Below, piece after piece: positions 1-5,320 of a DNA stretch of 7,118 bases; the stretch's first letter is position 1, and each line of letters starts with the position of its first letter. The position numbers were made by a program, and so were the translations under genes. The stretch spans positions 1 to 7,118 of the forward strand of contig JACRKI010000162.1 of the NCBI GenBank assembly GCA_016215305.1. The letters run 5' to 3'. The DNA comes from Candidatus Woesearchaeota archaeon (GTDB lineage Archaea; Nanobdellota; Nanobdellia; Woesearchaeales; DSVV01). The notes below the pieces were generated by a model. The model was not told where the DNA came from, did no database searches, and saw nothing but the letters and a program-made list of their open reading frames with translations.

Positions 1-1
1 A

Positions 2-250
2 ATAATCAAAGAAGCAAAAAGAAAGCAAACGCCGTTAGTCATTGACTCCCACGTATCCCATTATCTTCCAAAGAAGTATGTTGATTTGTGCATTGTCACA
101 AAAACAAATCTCAAGAAACTCAAGAAACGATTGCAAAAGCGAAACTATAGCAAAGCAAAGATCAGAGAAAACATGGATTGTGAAATTTTTGATGTCTGTT
201 TGATAGAAGCACAAGAAGCAGGGCATAGGGTAAAGGTTGTGGAAACATAA
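2..250 (+). CDS. AK6/Fap7-type adenylate kinase, C-terminal part
   Basis: This frame is open from the window's left edge to a TAA at 248-250, giving the last 82 residues of a protein whose start lies outside. The visible sequence runs VIDSHVSHYLPKKYVDLCIV, then a KKLKKRLQKRNYSKAKIREN stretch, then EIFDVCLIEAQE. This order matches the C-terminal half of the AK6/Fap7 (archaeal adenylate kinase) family: the DSH..HYLP core strand, the RL..R.Y...K..EN lid/helix segment and the NxxxEIFxV helix. Family members are small P-loop nucleotide monophosphate kinases (roughly 170-190 residues) with adenylate kinase and ATPase activity; eukaryotic Fap7 also helps mature the small ribosomal subunit. The P-loop itself is not in the window. 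The next gene has its own TATA box 160 bases downstream, so this is probably a separate transcript. The family call is from recognised sequence pattern only. Confidence 0.8.
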   Translation: MIKEAKRKQTPLVIDSHVSHYLPKKYVDLCIVTKTNLKKLKKRLQKRNYSKAKIRENMDCEIFDVCLIEAQEAGHRVKVVET

Positions 251-343
251 ATTCTTTCTCTCAACAACTGATTGTTTTGAATCGCCTGAATAAATATTTA
301 CACGAACTTGCGACGCAAACCTGACCACAATAATTATTATTAA

Positions 344-403
344 AGAAAATTTTGTTAAAAATCACCTGTTAGAATTCAGAAAGTGATTTTTTCAAAATTT
401 TCT
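344..403. repeat. 60-bp imperfect inverted repeat upstream of a promoter
   Basis: The left arm (344-365) and right arm (383-403) pair over 11 bp (344-354 with 393-403) and 9 bp (357-365 with 383-391), separated by a T-T mismatch and one bulged T. The loop is 366-382 and contains GAATTC; CTG 366-368 can also pair with CAG 377-379. The structure ends 10 bases before the TATA box of the winged-helix gene at 447. It could be an operator for that gene, possibly autoregulatory, or an RNA hairpin at the end of the upstream transcript. The outer arm contains the core AAAATTTTG, which recurs in the inverted repeat at 1920-1974. Confidence 0.6.
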
Positions 404-412
404 CAAAGAAAC

Positions 413-422
413 CTTTATATAT
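413..422 (+). promoter_or_regulatory. Archaeal TATA box for the winged-helix gene
   Basis: CTTTATATAT at 413-422 is a good archaeal TATA box. It is preceded by purine-rich AAAGAAAC (405-412), which suits a BRE. Counting about 26 bases downstream from its centre puts transcription start near 444, a few bases before ATG 447, so the message would be leaderless or nearly so. No Shine-Dalgarno sequence precedes the ATG, which agrees with this. Confidence 0.6.
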
Positions 423-446
423 TTCAAACAACGCAAATATTCCGGG

Positions 447-1412
447 ATGGGGATATTAGACATTTTTCGGTCAAAAGAGCAGCATATTACAACAAATAAA
501 CGTCTCCATGCGATGCATGGGCATGTCAGTGAAGCGTTTTCTAGTATGCATAATCAGCTTGCAGCGTTGCAAACAACCATTGCGCAGCAAAAAGAGTGGT
601 TAAAGTTTCTGCATCAAAATCATCTCAATCTCAACGCGCAGCATGGCGATCATAAAGAGATCACAAAAGCAGAGGTAACTAAAATCAATAGTTGGGTCAC
701 CTATTTGCATAACGCGCAGCAAAAACAGGAAAAGCAAATGGCCGCGTTGCAAAAAAGCATAGACCAATCAACAGGAATGTATGAAAAGAATATAAGCCAA
801 ATTTACGAAGAAGTGCAAAAGGTGCAAAAAAAAGCGCAAGAAAAGCCACAAATACAAGTGGTGCAAAAAGAAGTGGATTATGAAAAAATCAGAGAAGAAG
901 TTATGCAGCATCTGAATATTGATCTGCATGCGATGCAAACAAGTGTCAAGCAGGAAGTGCATGACTCACTTGCAGAATCATTGGCAGCACAATTGCAAGA
1001 GCAGCATGAAACGCAGTATGCAGCGTTGCAGGAAATGGTAGATCAGGTAAAGCAGCAGCAAGAAGAAGCATTGGAAGTGCCGCAAATACAACCACAAACG
1101 CAGCAAATAACATCGCCTCAACTGCAACAATTCCAACAACCAATTTATGCACAGGAACAAATGCATTGGACATCGCAGATGACAAATCCTGAACAAAAAC
1201 TGCTCAATCTGTTAATGAATGAAGCAGATCCATTAACCTACACAAAAGTCAGCCAATTGACAGGCCATAACATCAATACTATCAGAGTCAATATGAATTC
1301 GCTGAAGAAGAAAGGCTTTGTCGAAGAATCCACGTTGCCCTCTGGCGTCAAGCTCTTTTCTGTGACAAACAAAGAAAAAGTAAAAAAAATGTATAATGTC
1401 AGTGTTCTTTAA
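447..1412 (+). CDS. Coiled-coil protein with C-terminal winged helix-turn-helix
   Basis: A 321-residue protein of three visible parts. Residues 1-~130 start MGILDIF and are rich in A, Q, K, E, H and L with heptad-like spacing, as in long coiled coils. Residues ~140-240 are helical then Q-rich and low in complexity (repeated QQ, QIQPQTQQ, QLQQFQQ), likely a flexible linker. Residues ~248-315 form a winged helix: a first helix with KLLNLLMNEADPLTYTKVSQ, a recognition-helix-like INTIRVNMNSLKKKGFV, and a wing with TLPSGVKLFSVT. This resembles MarR/TrmB-like winged helices of archaeal regulators. No signal peptide or membrane segment is seen. It probably dimerises through the coil and binds DNA, but the target is unknown. 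The start is supported by the TATA box 25-34 bases upstream; there is no alternative upstream ATG in frame. Inverted repeats flank the gene on both sides. The exact family is not recognised. Confidence 0.75.
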   Translation: MGILDIFRSKEQHITTNKRLHAMHGHVSEAFSSMHNQLAALQTTIAQQKEWLKFLHQNHLNLNAQHGDHKEITKAEVTKINSWVTYLHNAQQKQEKQMAALQKSIDQSTGMYEKNISQIYEEVQKVQKKAQEKPQIQVVQKEVDYEKIREEVMQHLNIDLHAMQTSVKQEVHDSLAESLAAQLQEQHETQYAALQEMVDQVKQQQEEALEVPQIQPQTQQITSPQLQQFQQPIYAQEQMHWTSQMTNPEQKLLNLLMNEADPLTYTKVSQLTGHNINTIRVNMNSLKKKGFVEESTLPSGVKLFSVTNKEKVKKMYNVSVL

Positions 1413-1504
1413 GAGAACTTTGCATAAATCGATTTTTAATCGATAGCTCGGAGTTTTTTCCTCCAAGCTCGACGATGACTTTCAACAATGCAAAATTCTC
1501 TTAA
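1409..1504. repeat. 96-bp nested inverted repeat over the stop codon of the winged-helix gene
   Basis: The outer arms 1409-1425 and 1488-1504 pair at 16 of 17 positions (TTAAGAGAA.TTTGCAT type). An inner stem pairs 1445-1453 with 1461-1469 (AGCTCGGAG/CTCCAAGCT, 8 of 9) around a T-rich loop, and ATCG 1439-1442 can pair with CGAT 1473-1476. The single mismatch in each of the two longer stems is C-A in + strand RNA but becomes G-U in minus-strand RNA, so the fold is better on the minus strand. The left arm overlaps the TAA stop of the upstream gene. It may be a transcript-end structure, a small structured RNA on the minus strand, or a palindromic repeat element. Confidence 0.6.
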
Positions 1505-1551
1505 GATTTGCTATGCTAATGCCCACTTATTTGAGGACATCTATTTCTTGC

Positions 1552-1589
1552 ACAAAATCTTCATGAGCGAAGCGAATGCAAGATTTTGT
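1552..1589. repeat. Hairpin with GCGAAGC mini-hairpin core
   Basis: ACAAAATCTT (1552-1561) pairs perfectly with AAGATTTTGT (1580-1589). CAT 1562-1564 pairs with ATG 1576-1578, leaving C1579 bulged. The apex holds GCGAAGC (1567-1573), which in single-stranded DNA is known as an exceptionally stable mini-hairpin closed by a GAA loop. No T-run follows, so it does not look like a simple terminator. The 9-mer GCGAAGCGA recurs on the opposite strand at 6031-6039. Confidence 0.6.
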
Positions 1590-1605
1590 TCATTCCCAAC
1601 ATTCC

Positions 1606-1673
1606 CAATGTTTGCAATGTTCGCAATGCAATGAATCCAATGCATTGCAATGCGGGGAATGCCCATTGCAATG
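1606..1673. repeat. CAATG/CATTG repeat cluster, left
   Basis: Seven CAATG (starting 1606, 1615, 1624, 1629, 1638, 1648, 1669) and two CATTG (1643, 1664) occur in 68 bases. Several are joined head to head as the palindrome CATTGCAATG. Spacing of the first ones is 9, 9 and 5 bases. The 16-mer AATGCCCATTGCAATG ends the cluster (1658-1673) and recurs exactly twice in the right-hand cluster. No supported gene lies here; the density looks like an array of binding sites or a decayed palindromic repeat. Confidence 0.65.
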
Positions 1674-1696
1674 GCCTAAATGCCCGGCGGGAACAG

Positions 1697-1747
1697 ATTT
1701 TCTCTCTTTTTGTTCTTTTCTCTGTATTCTTCTGTCTTTTATTCTCA
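1697..1747 (+). other. Polypyrimidine tract between the two repeat clusters
   Basis: About 50 bases made almost only of T and C, with several T runs of four or five (for example CTTTTTG and CTTTTC), followed by more T-rich sequence at 1801-1816. On the + strand this could end transcription, since archaeal RNA polymerase stops at T-rich tracts, but the nearest upstream stop codon is almost 300 bases away. It may equally be an easily melted or purine/pyrimidine-biased segment that belongs with the flanking repeats. Confidence 0.35.
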
Positions 1748-1763
1748 CTTTTGACAAAAATTG

Positions 1764-1799
1764 ACTTGTTTTCTGCATAAACTCTCGCTAAAAACAAGT
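1764..1799. repeat. Short inverted repeat in the AT-rich centre
   Basis: ACTTGTTTT (1764-1772) and AAAACAAGT (1791-1799) are perfect 9-bp complements around an 18-base loop. The right arm runs into GTATATTTTTG, which reads on the minus strand as a TATA-like AAAATATAC. No convincing gene lies downstream on either strand, so its role is open. Confidence 0.4.
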
Positions 1800-1848
1800 A
1801 TATTTTTGTTATTTTCTCAAAAAATGCGTTGCAATAACTGTTCCAAGC

Positions 1849-1910
1849 CATTGTACGCATTACAATGCCCATTGCAATGCATTGCAATGTTTCCAATGCC
1901 CATTGCAATG
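1849..1910. repeat. CAATG/CATTG repeat cluster, right
   Basis: Five CAATG (starting 1863, 1875, 1885, 1894, 1906) and four CATTG (1849, 1870, 1880, 1901) lie within 62 bases. The 16-mer AATGCCCATTGCAATG is present twice (1864-1879 and 1895-1910), identical to the copy at 1658-1673 in the left cluster. The block ends 10 bases before the inverted repeat that flanks the Nudix promoter. Confidence 0.65.
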
Positions 1911-1919
1911 CCTATGTCC

Positions 1920-1974
1920 CAAAATTTTGATACAATCAATAATTATTTAACAACGAGATTGTATCAAAATTTTG
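1920..1974. promoter_or_regulatory. Perfect 18-bp inverted repeat around the putative Nudix promoter
   Basis: The arms 1920-1937 (CAAAATTTTGATACAATC) and 1957-1974 are exact reverse complements separated by 19 bases. The spacer is AT-rich and holds AATAATTATTTAA (1938-1950), a plausible archaeal TATA box whose expected start of transcription (about 1970-1976) falls on the ATG at 1976. The arms thus sit symmetrically on either side of the TATA box, the second ending one base before the start codon. This suits an operator at which a dimeric regulator would block TBP/TFB; as RNA it would be a strong hairpin. Each arm contains the 10-bp palindrome CAAAATTTTG. Confidence 0.6.
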
Positions 1975-1975
1975 A

Positions 1976-2533
1976 ATGAAAGAAAAAATAAGAAAATGTT
2001 CAGGAGTAATCATTTACAAATATAATGAAAGAGATGATGATTTTGAAATCTTGCTCATCAAAACAAGAAATTTCAAAGATGCAGGACAATATTTATACAC
2101 AATCGTCGGTGGAAGAATAGAAGAAATAGATAAAGGAGAAACAATAGAGCAAAAAGCGCAAAGTTGTGCAGAAAGAGAGACTTGGGAAGAGGTTCGTTTA
2201 GGCATCAGTGAAATGGCTTACATAGGCATGAACACTGCCGTCGGAAGAGACATAGGATATAAAGATCCGGAAATGCAGTTTGAGTTTCATCATTTTGCAG
2301 CAAAAGCTGTGGGAACCCTCAATACGTTAGATATTCTTCTTGCGAATGATGAAGTAATCTATGCAGGATTCCATAAGAGGCAGGAGCTTTCCTCTTTGGC
2401 AATGGAACCAGAATTGCGCAGAATGCTGAAGACTTATACAATCACACAGGAAAATACTTTCGAAAGTGAGACTTCATCACAAAAAGGAGGTAACTTTCTT
2501 GCACGAAGTCTCAAGAATCCCAAATATATATAA
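1976..2533 (+). CDS. Nudix-family hydrolase
   Basis: A 185-residue protein. The N-terminal strand (CSGVIIYKYN, then FEILLIKTR) leads to TIVGGRIEE and a Nudix-type helix ending RETWEEVRLGI (RE at 67-68, EE at 71-72). Nudix enzymes cleave nucleoside diphosphates linked to another group, using the glutamates of GX5EX7REUXEEXGU to hold Mg. Here RE..EE is intact, but the part before it is longer than consensus (GGRIEEIDKGETIEQKAQSCAE lies between strand and RE), so the first conserved Glu is displaced by insertion. The C-terminal ~20 residues (polar, S/E/K-rich) look like a tail. The substrate cannot be told. There is no Shine-Dalgarno sequence; ATG 1976 directly follows the inverted repeat at 1920-1974, which suggests a leaderless, regulated transcript. 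Its stop codon overlaps the glmM promoter. Confidence 0.75.
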   Translation: MKEKIRKCSGVIIYKYNERDDDFEILLIKTRNFKDAGQYLYTIVGGRIEEIDKGETIEQKAQSCAERETWEEVRLGISEMAYIGMNTAVGRDIGYKDPEMQFEFHHFAAKAVGTLNTLDILLANDEVIYAGFHKRQELSSLAMEPELRRMLKTYTITQENTFESETSSQKGGNFLARSLKNPKYI

Positions 2534-2534
2534 A
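2522..2534 (+). promoter_or_regulatory. TATA box for glmM, inside the end of the Nudix gene
   Basis: AAATATATATAAA at 2522-2534 is a strong archaeal TATA box. Its centre lies about 29 bases before ATG 2558, so the glmM message would start within a few bases of the ATG. No ribosome binding site precedes that ATG, in keeping with a leaderless message. The box overlaps the last codons and TAA of the Nudix gene, so the repeat of AT codons there may be kept for promoter reasons. Confidence 0.6.
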
Positions 2535-2557
2535 TCACCCCATACCCACTAGAATTC

Positions 2558-3910
2558 ATGGGACGCAATCTTTTTGGCACAGATGGGATTCGCGGTGAAG
2601 TGCACAAGGCACCGATGCTTCCATCGACAATTCTTTTGCTTGGGCAGGCAGCTGCGCATGTTTTCACAAAAAACAATCACAAAAAACATAAAATAATTAT
2701 TGCGAAAGATACAAGAGTAAGTGGCTATGTTTTTGAATATGCGTTGACATCTGGATTATGCTCACTGGGTGTGGATGTGTATCAAGTAGGTCCAATGCCC
2801 ACTCCTGCACTCGCATTGTTGGTAAAATCTTTTGCAGCAGATGCAGGTATTATGATTACTGCGTCGCACAATCCTATTGGGGATAATGGCATTAAATTTT
2901 TCTCGAGTGATGGCTACAAACTTCCTGATGCAATGGAGGAAGAAATTGAAGAAGCAATGCAAAAACCAACGCAGTACAAGCCAGTTGCAGAATTAGGAAA
3001 AGCATTCAAGATAGAAGATGCGCGGGGAAGATACATTGAATTTGTCAAGCAATCCATCAAAAGCAGATCATTGCACGGCTGCAAAATTGTGTTGGATTGT
3101 GCGAATGGTGCAGCGTACAAAGTCGCGCCATTAATTCTCCAGGAACTCGGCGCAGAAGTGATTGTGATGAATAATAATCCAGATGGACTCAACATTAACA
3201 AGAATTGCGGTTCTGAGCATCCGGAAATTATGCAAGAGGCAGTAAAAAAACACAAAGCAGATGTTGGCATTGCACTTGACGGCGATGGTGATCGCGTGAT
3301 TATGGGGGATGAAACAGGCGCGATCATCGATGGAGATCATCTGCTTGCAATTGCGGCAATTCATTTCAAGCAAAAGGGAAAGCTTGAGCAGGATACTGTG
3401 GTCACGACAGTGATGGCAAATGCGGGATTTGACGAAGCAATGGACAAACATAAAATCAAAGTGGTCAGAACAGCAGTAGGTGACAGATATATCATTGAAG
3501 AAATGCGAAAGAGCGGATACACATTGGGCGGCGAACAATCAGGTCATATTATTTTTGGAAAATATACGACAACAGGAGATGGCACACTTGCAGCGCTCCA
3601 GATTCTCAGCATGATGAAGCAGGCAAAAAAATCGCTTCATGAACTTGCAAAGTGCATGGAATCATTTCCCCAAACGTTGTTGAATGTCGAAGTGCAGGAG
3701 AAAAAATCAATAGAGCAATTACAGAGTGTCAAAAAAGCAATTGCGGCGGCTGAAAAAGAATTAGGGAGCAAAGGAAGAGTGCTTGTCAGATATTCAGGAA
3801 CACAAAACTTGTGTCGCGTAATGATTGAAGGCAAGGATCAAAAAAAGATTGAACAGCTTGCAAGAACAATTGGAGATGCGATTGAAGCAGAGATTGGAAA
3901 GAAGAAATAA
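2558..3910 (+). CDS. glmM: Phosphoglucosamine mutase
   Basis: A 450-residue cytosolic enzyme converting glucosamine-6-phosphate to glucosamine-1-phosphate, the second step toward UDP-GlcNAc. All four landmarks of the alpha-D-phosphohexomutase family are visible in order: N-terminal FGTDGIRGEV (6-15); active-site loop TASHNP (101-106) with the phosphoserine at 103; metal loop DGDGDR (241-246); sugar-binding GGEQSGH (324-330); and the C-terminal phosphate-binding RYSGTQ (411-416). The opening MGRNLFGTDGIRG, the GPMPTPALA segment and the length fit bacterial-type GlmM (about 445 residues) better than typical archaeal phosphomannomutase-like forms, so gene transfer from bacteria is plausible. One oddity is Gln416 where most members have Glu (SGTE). 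The start is supported by the TATA box upstream and by homology beginning at residue 3. glmU follows after 43 bases and is probably co-transcribed. Confidence 0.92.
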   Translation: MGRNLFGTDGIRGEVHKAPMLPSTILLLGQAAAHVFTKNNHKKHKIIIAKDTRVSGYVFEYALTSGLCSLGVDVYQVGPMPTPALALLVKSFAADAGIMITASHNPIGDNGIKFFSSDGYKLPDAMEEEIEEAMQKPTQYKPVAELGKAFKIEDARGRYIEFVKQSIKSRSLHGCKIVLDCANGAAYKVAPLILQELGAEVIVMNNNPDGLNINKNCGSEHPEIMQEAVKKHKADVGIALDGDGDRVIMGDETGAIIDGDHLLAIAAIHFKQKGKLEQDTVVTTVMANAGFDEAMDKHKIKVVRTAVGDRYIIEEMRKSGYTLGGEQSGHIIFGKYTTTGDGTLAALQILSMMKQAKKSLHELAKCMESFPQTLLNVEVQEKKSIEQLQSVKKAIAAAEKELGSKGRVLVRYSGTQNLCRVMIEGKDQKKIEQLARTIGDAIEAEIGKKK

Positions 3911-3940
3911 TCAAGAAATAGAAAAAATAATAAAATAAAT

Positions 3941-3944
3941 GAGG
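3941..3944 (+). promoter_or_regulatory. Shine-Dalgarno site for glmU
   Basis: GAGG at 3941-3944 lies 9 bases before ATG 3954, a good archaeal ribosome-binding distance. An in-frame ATG also occurs at 3939, but nothing like a binding site precedes it (the sequence is A/T only). This favours translation start at 3954 and is in keeping with an internal gene of an operon, in contrast to the leaderless glmM. Confidence 0.5.
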
Positions 3945-3953
3945 AAAATAAAA

Positions 3954-5204
3954 ATGCAAAACACGTCAAAATTCTTAATGAGCACTGAAAGTGCGAATGC
4001 AGGAATTTTGTCCAAAGCAGTCATCCTTGTTGCAGGAAAAAGTACGCGAACATATCCATTAACATGCACAAGACCAAAAGCGCTTCTCAAAGTAGCAAAC
4101 AAAACAATTCTCGAAATTATGCTGGACAATCTGCCAAAAAATATCACAGAAATATTTCTTATTGTGAATTACAAAAAAGAAATGATTCAGGAAACATTCA
4201 AAAGTCATTACAAAAATATCAAGATAAATTATGTGGAGCAGAAAGAGACAAAAGGAACAGGTCATGCGCTGCTTCAGGCAGAACAATTTCTTAAAAACGA
4301 AGACAATTTTCTAGTCATGATTGGGGATGATTATTTTAGTGCGGAGGATCTTGCGGCAGTCAGCAAACACGCATCTACAATTCTTGCGCAGGAAGTCGAG
4401 CATCCGGAGTGGTATGGCGTTCTCACGACAAACGCAAAGAATGAGCTTGTCGGAATTGAGGAAAAACCAGCAAAACCAAAAACAAATTTGGTGAATACAG
4501 GAGTGTATGTTCTTTCCAAAGAAATATTTCCTCTTCTTGCAAAAGTAAAGAAATCAAAGCGGGGAGAGTATGAACTAACAGATGCGATAAACATAATTGC
4601 AAAAACAAAACCAATCGCTGTTGTCAAAGCAAAAGATTGGCAGCCAATGACGTATCCTTGGCATTTGCTCGACGTCAACAAAAAATTGCTCAATCAAGTG
4701 AAATTCAAAAATGATGGAAAAATAGAACAAGGAGTTACGATTCATGGAGCAGTGGAGATTGGGAAAGGAACAATTCTGAAATCAGGAACATACATAGAGG
4801 GGCCAGTTTTGATAGGAGAAAACTGTACAATTGGTCCAAACTGTTATATTCGGGCAGATACTTCCTTGGGGAATAAAGTCAAGATTGGAAATGCAGTAGA
4901 AGTAAAAAATTGTGTTGTGGGAGATCATACAAGCATTGGGCATCTCTCTTATGTGGGAGACTCTGTCATTGGAGAGCATGTTAATTTTGGTGCAGGAACA
5001 ATTGCAGCAAATCTTCGTCATGATGATCAGACAGTAAAATCACAGGTTGGAAAAAATCTGGTGGATTCGGGAAGAAGAAAGTTGGGAGCAATAATAGGAG
5101 ATCATGTGCATACAGGAGTGCATACTTCGATATATCCTGGGAGAAAATTGTGGCCGCATGCAGCAACAGTTCCAGGAGAAGCGGTAAAGAAAGATAAAGA
5201 ATAA
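3954..5204 (+). CDS. glmU: Bifunctional sugar-1-phosphate nucleotidylyltransferase/acetyltransferase (archaeal GlmU type)
   Basis: 416 residues from ATG 3954 (421 from the in-frame ATG 3939). It would acetylate glucosamine-1-phosphate and transfer UMP to give UDP-GlcNAc. Numbered from ATG 3939, the N-terminal Rossmann-like domain shows ILVAGKSTRTYPLT followed by RPKALLKV (29-52, nucleotide-binding loop and Lys), GTGHAL (106-111), the metal-binding IGDD (128-131), NTGVY (186-190) and YELTDAI (211-217). From about 260 to 400 there are left-handed beta-helix hexapeptide repeats, with HLSYVGDSVIGEHVNFGAGT (335-354), the acetyltransferase active-site region; the later ANLRHD resembles archaeal ST0452-like enzymes. 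The two-domain order matches GlmU, but the sequence is archaeal in type. About 20 residues precede the usual family start, so a later start (for example ATG 3978) is possible. The gene lies 43 bases after glmM. Confidence 0.87.
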   Translation: MQNTSKFLMSTESANAGILSKAVILVAGKSTRTYPLTCTRPKALLKVANKTILEIMLDNLPKNITEIFLIVNYKKEMIQETFKSHYKNIKINYVEQKETKGTGHALLQAEQFLKNEDNFLVMIGDDYFSAEDLAAVSKHASTILAQEVEHPEWYGVLTTNAKNELVGIEEKPAKPKTNLVNTGVYVLSKEIFPLLAKVKKSKRGEYELTDAINIIAKTKPIAVVKAKDWQPMTYPWHLLDVNKKLLNQVKFKNDGKIEQGVTIHGAVEIGKGTILKSGTYIEGPVLIGENCTIGPNCYIRADTSLGNKVKIGNAVEVKNCVVGDHTSIGHLSYVGDSVIGEHVNFGAGTIAANLRHDDQTVKSQVGKNLVDSGRRKLGAIIGDHVHTGVHTSIYPGRKLWPHAATVPGEAVKKDKE

Positions 5205-5208
5205 TGAG

Positions 5209-5220
5209 TTATATATAATA
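5209..5220 (+). promoter_or_regulatory. TATA box downstream of glmU, for the HAD gene
   Basis: TTATATATAATA at 5209-5220, four bases after the glmU stop, is a good TATA box. Transcription would begin near 5240, giving the HAD gene a leader of about 65-80 bases, unlike the leaderless genes upstream. That leader contains a G run (5262-5267) and the hairpin at 5271-5314. Confidence 0.5.
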
Positions 5221-5270
5221 AAGAATTCCAAGAGTGGACAAATGTAGTAACAACAAAAAACGGGGGGAAC

Positions 5271-5314
5271 AAAATTCATAATGAACACACGAAGTGTGTG
5301 AATTCATGAATTTT
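5271..5314 (+). promoter_or_regulatory. Leader hairpin over candidate start codons of the HAD gene
   Basis: AAAATTCAT (5271-5279) pairs with ATGAATTTT (5306-5314); after a 5/6-base internal loop, ACACAC (5285-5290) pairs with GTGTGT (5294-5299) around a GAA loop. In-frame start candidates GTG 5294 and ATG 5306 both lie inside stems, whereas ATG 5321 is free. AATTCATGAATT (5301-5312) is by itself a perfect palindrome. The CGAAG apex resembles the hairpins at 1552-1589 and near 6031-6039. The structure could limit translation, or be a repeat element that landed in the leader. Confidence 0.5.
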
Positions 5315-5320
5315 ATAAAA

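Noticed and set aside
291..300. TATA-like TAAATATTTA upstream of the winged-helix gene
   Set aside because: Nothing that looks like a gene or RNA starts about 25-30 bases downstream, and a better-placed TATA box exists at 413-422.
35..328. Minus-strand frame of 97 codons
   Set aside because: Most of it lies opposite the AK6/Fap7 gene, whose sense reading is clearly homologous; no family pattern is seen on this strand.
1697..1747. Terminator of the winged-helix gene
   Set aside because: It is almost 300 bases past the stop codon and beyond two inverted repeats, so I list it only as a polypyrimidine tract and not as a firm terminator.
1576..1780. Two + strand frames of about 60 codons in the same region
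   Set aside because: They overlap each other, begin in repeats and end in the T-rich tract with a low-complexity hydrophobic string; composition explains them.
1561..1908. Open frame of 115 codons on the minus strand across the CAATG clusters
   Set aside because: Its residues simply echo the short repeats (LQCIA, LQWA, LQCIG), it spans a polypurine tract giving a K/E/R-rich run, and no promoter, ribosome-binding site or known domain is seen.
1606..1910. CRISPR array
   Set aside because: The units are only 5-16 bases, spacing is irregular, both orientations are mixed, and no cas genes are visible.
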